Source: Enterobacterales bacterium
GTDB lineage: Bacteria; Pseudomonadota; Gammaproteobacteria; Enterobacterales; Succinivibrionaceae
Direction of reading: 5' to 3'
Length of the DNA stretch: 7,388 nucleotides
Assembly (NCBI GenBank): GCA_900768635.1
Contig: CAAGDP010000126.1
Coordinates: forward strand, 1 to 7,388
Position 1 is the stretch's first letter, and each line of letters opens with the position of its first letter. The notes beneath the pieces are model-generated. The model saw only the letters and a program-made list of their open reading frames with translations, searched no databases and was not told the DNA's origin. Made by a program: the position numbers and the translations under genes. Below are positions 6,636 to 7,388 of the stretch, piece by piece.

Positions 6636-6664
6636 TTTATAAGAATTTTTTTTGCTGATCACAA
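6636..6664 (-). promoter_or_regulatory. Sigma-70 promoter of dnaB-alr
   Basis: On the minus strand, TTGTGA (plus 6659-6664) and TATAAA (plus 6636-6641) are 17 nt apart, matching four and five of six consensus bases. The spacer holds a run of eight A's. A GATC Dam site (6657-6660) overlaps the -35 edge. The implied start near 6629 leaves a leader of about 17 nt to the dnaB ATG. Confidence 0.65.
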
Positions 6665-6672
6665 CTTAAATG

Positions 6673-6683
6673 AGTGTAACACT
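6673..6683. promoter_or_regulatory. Dyad AGTGT-A-ACACT upstream of the dnaB -35
   Basis: A perfect 5-bp dyad with one central base sits nine bases upstream of the -35 element, centred about 49 bases before the predicted start. The position would suit an activator or repressor. No named regulator can be assigned. Confidence 0.35.
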
Positions 6684-6690
6684 TCTTTAC

Positions 6691-6728
6691 TGCCGTTTCT
6701 ACTTAACCTCATAATATTTTAAACGGCA
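6691..6728. repeat. Inverted repeat TGCCGTTT-N22-AAACGGCA
   Basis: Eight-base arms at 6691-6698 and 6721-6728 are exact complements around a very AT-rich 22-nt spacer. No T-tail follows on either strand, so it is not a terminator. It may be a pair of half-sites upstream of dnaB. The following 6729-6875 is AT-rich (about a third GC) and I see no gene in it. Confidence 0.45.
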
Positions 6729-6875
6729 ATCATCGGTTGCTTACTATTCACAACCCTGCCTTATTAGTATTTTTCAGGATCATTTACTGGATTTCAATAA
6801 AGTATATGTCCAGCATTTCCCGGTAATAATTATGGCTCAATCTAAATTTTTGTTGATAAACTAACTTTTGTCATT

Positions 6876-6912
6876 AGAAAACTTCCTGCTTGAATCCTGT
6901 ATTTTAAGGAAG
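6876..6912 (-). terminator. Weak terminator-like hairpin at the end of the RNA candidate
   Basis: On the minus strand CTTCCT (plus 6907-6912) pairs with AGGAAG (plus 6882-6887), followed by TTTTCT. The stem is 6 bp and the loop is 19 nt, so this is a weak call. It would end a minus-strand transcript of the GC-rich block. Confidence 0.25.
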
Positions 6913-7099
6913 AAACAGTCATCATCCGGGTAACCATATCCCTCCTTCGAGGAGACCTGATCAGGTTGCTAGTTCCTTCAACCATGCCTGTTGTACCGTG
7001 GGAAATAATACACTGATCGCTACTTCTGTACTCACAGGACTCTTTGTCTGTACAAAGGAGCCGTACCCTGTAAACGATAGTCTCAAATCCTAGGTAACA

Positions 7100-7169
7100 T
7101 CATAAGCAGACAGAGCATCAATCAGAGCGAGGGCGACCTGTCGTGCATTTCATAAGCAGAAGAGCAATC
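7100..7169. repeat. Two imperfect 20-nt direct repeats at 50-nt offset
   Basis: TCATAAGCAGACAGAGCATC (7100-7119) and TCATAAGCAGAAGAGCAATC (7150-7169) share an exact 11-nt start and differ by two compensating single-base indels. Two units do not make an array. The offset is not a multiple of three, which argues against a repeated peptide and for a repeated RNA or DNA module. Confidence 0.5.
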
Positions 7170-7213
7170 TAATAACTGTTCCTGTACACAAGGTGGCAGA
7201 CGGCAGAACGCAT
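7169..7213 (-). CDS. Possible 14-codon leader peptide
   Basis: ATG (plus 7211-7213) follows a textbook AAGGAG (plus 7221-7226) with a 7-nt spacing, and the frame encodes MRSAVCHLVYRNSY before TAG. It is placed at the 5' end of the structured block, with the stop codon just touching the first 20-nt repeat. A leader peptide controlling the downstream fold is one reading. Equally, an AAGGAG before an ATG can arise by chance, and no regulated gene follows. There is no run of one amino acid that would indicate classical attenuation. Confidence 0.25.
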   Translation of the reverse strand: MRSAVCHLVYRNSY

Positions 7214-7287
7214 ATGGGATCTCCTTTTAATTGTTACTGTTTAACTATAAGGGCCTCTTTTTTATGCTCCCTTCATAAATTTAATTA

Positions 7288-7330
7288 GGTTGCGGAAACC
7301 CACTACCTTTAGGTGGTGGGAGGAGCAACC
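7288..7330. repeat. Left-end hairpin with outer stem
   Basis: The inner hairpin 7299-7320 is identical to 86-107. It is enclosed by a further perfect 6-bp pairing, GGTTGC (7288-7293) with GCAACC (7325-7330), across an internal loop of five and four bases. The outer stem is absent from the right-end copy, so the two ends can be told apart. Confidence 0.8.
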
Positions 7331-7336
7331 GACCTC

Positions 7337-7388
7337 CTATCCTTGAGACTCTATGTATTTTTGTATAGTCGCTGACGATACTTCTCCA
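7337..7388 (-). CDS. tnpA: Y1 (HUH) transposase TnpA of IS200/IS605 family, C-terminal fragment
   Basis: TnpA cuts and rejoins single-stranded DNA at the hairpin-marked ends. Only the last 16 codons and the stop are in the window, the rest lying to the right. The frame reads EVSSATIQKYIESQG and stop. This matches the C-terminal helix of IS200/IS605 TnpA, with the nucleophilic tyrosine (codon 7355-7357) and, four residues on, the metal-ligand glutamine (7343-7345) in the YxxxQ arrangement known from IS608. The protein ends one residue after that Gln, a short tail for the family but a common one. The hairpin end follows 17 bases downstream. Whether the missing N-terminal part is intact cannot be seen. 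Confidence 0.85.
   Translation of the reverse strand, partial: GEVSSATIQKYIESQG

Larger units (their letters stand above)
6907..7237 (-). ncRNA. Candidate structured RNA, family unknown
   Basis: Bases 6901-7200 are 45% GC (136/300), while the flanking 6661-6900 is about 32% (78/240). The block is dense in short perfect stems: CTC.TTTGT/ACAAAGGAG with a CTGT loop (7040-7060), GGTTG/CAACC (6964-6983), CTCCT/AGGAG (6942-6954), the palindrome CCTGATCAGG (6956-6965), and a 20-nt repeat at a 50-nt offset (7100-7169). No frame carries a recognisable protein; open stretches exist in three frames at once. The minus strand is preferred because TATAGT (plus 7244-7249) could be a -10 upstream, a good Shine-Dalgarno lies at 7221-7226, and a weak terminator lies at 6876-6912. 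A plus-strand promoter-like pair, TTGATA (6853-6858) and TAGAAA (6875-6880), is the alternative. It could instead be a decayed element. I cannot match it to tmRNA, RNase P, 6S, SRP or a riboswitch; an IS-associated RNA such as HEARO should be tested. Confidence 0.4.
7285..7388. mobile_element. Left end of a second IS605-like element (tnpA side)
   Basis: The element continues beyond the window. Its proposed left tip lies just after TTTAA (7280-7284), the type of AT-rich target used by IS605-like elements, 14 bases before the hairpin at 7299-7320. AAA at 7296-7298, just 5' of the hairpin, can pair with TTT at 7280-7282, matching the family's guide/cleavage-site logic. The tnpA 3' end abuts the hairpin, as in IS605, where tnpA and tnpB diverge and tnpA reads toward the left end. 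The orientation is the same as that of the element at 1-115. The cleavage point is inferred. Confidence 0.75.

Noticed and set aside
6740..6752. CTATTCACA as a DnaA box near dnaB
   Set aside because: Only seven of nine bases match the consensus and no cluster of boxes is present, so there is no case for an origin.
6832..6864. 10-codon plus-strand ORF MAQSKFLLIN
   Set aside because: There is no ribosome binding site and it is too short to distinguish from chance.
7069..7078. TGTAAACGAT resembling a conserved 16S rRNA segment
   Set aside because: The match is ten bases or fewer and the flanks do not continue as rRNA.
6871..7092. Minus-strand open stretch of about 70 codons through the GC-rich block
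   Set aside because: It has no start near its 5' edge, the residues (many Arg, Ser, Met) match no family I know, and other frames over the same bases are equally open.
7100..7169. CRISPR-like repeat pair
   Set aside because: There are only two imperfect units with no further spaced copies, leader or cas gene.

Overview
The window reads as a stretch of gammaproteobacterial chromosome. The IlvC is the long class II enterobacterial type and, from memory of the E. coli protein, aligns with it almost without gaps. A dnaB-alr gene pair is also present, as in E. coli. AT-rich intergenic DNA, an orphan Hcp and an aminotransferase of a type common in gut anaerobes would suit an anaerobic gut or rumen lineage such as Succinivibrionaceae. 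That placement is inference.

Layout. Bases 1-115 look like the right end of an IS200/IS605-family element whose tnpB lies outside the window: a folded omega-RNA-like tail, an end hairpin and a TTGAC tip. Next come a short open 3' gene remnant (115-216), an AT-rich gap with inverted repeats, and a solo type VI secretion hcp gene (421-900) with its own strong terminator. ilvC (1196-2680) follows, preceded by a long dyad, a plausible promoter and a leader hairpin, and ended by a compact terminator. A class I/II PLP aminotransferase (2755-3951) comes directly after that terminator. It converges, across a shared hairpin, on alr (4045-5130, minus), which sits downstream of dnaB (5170-6612, minus) in a probable two-gene operon with a good promoter at 6636-6664.

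The 670 bases upstream of dnaB hold no convincing protein gene. They contain a GC-richer, hairpin-rich block (about 6907-7237) that looks like an undescribed structured RNA, perhaps with a 14-codon leader ORF. Beyond 7285 is the left end of a second IS605-like element in the same orientation as the first. It carries a hairpin identical over 22 nt to the one at 86-107 and the last 16 codons of a Y1 tnpA on the minus strand, including its catalytic Tyr and metal-binding Gln.

How the parts relate. IlvC makes the dihydroxyacid precursors of branched-chain amino acids. The neighbouring aminotransferase may take part in amino acid metabolism, but its substrate cannot be read from sequence. Alr supplies D-alanine for peptidoglycan, and DnaB is the replicative helicase. 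hcp is an isolated T6SS component. The core genes are thus bracketed by two same-direction IS605-type ends, and the least explained DNA is the structured block next to the right-hand one.
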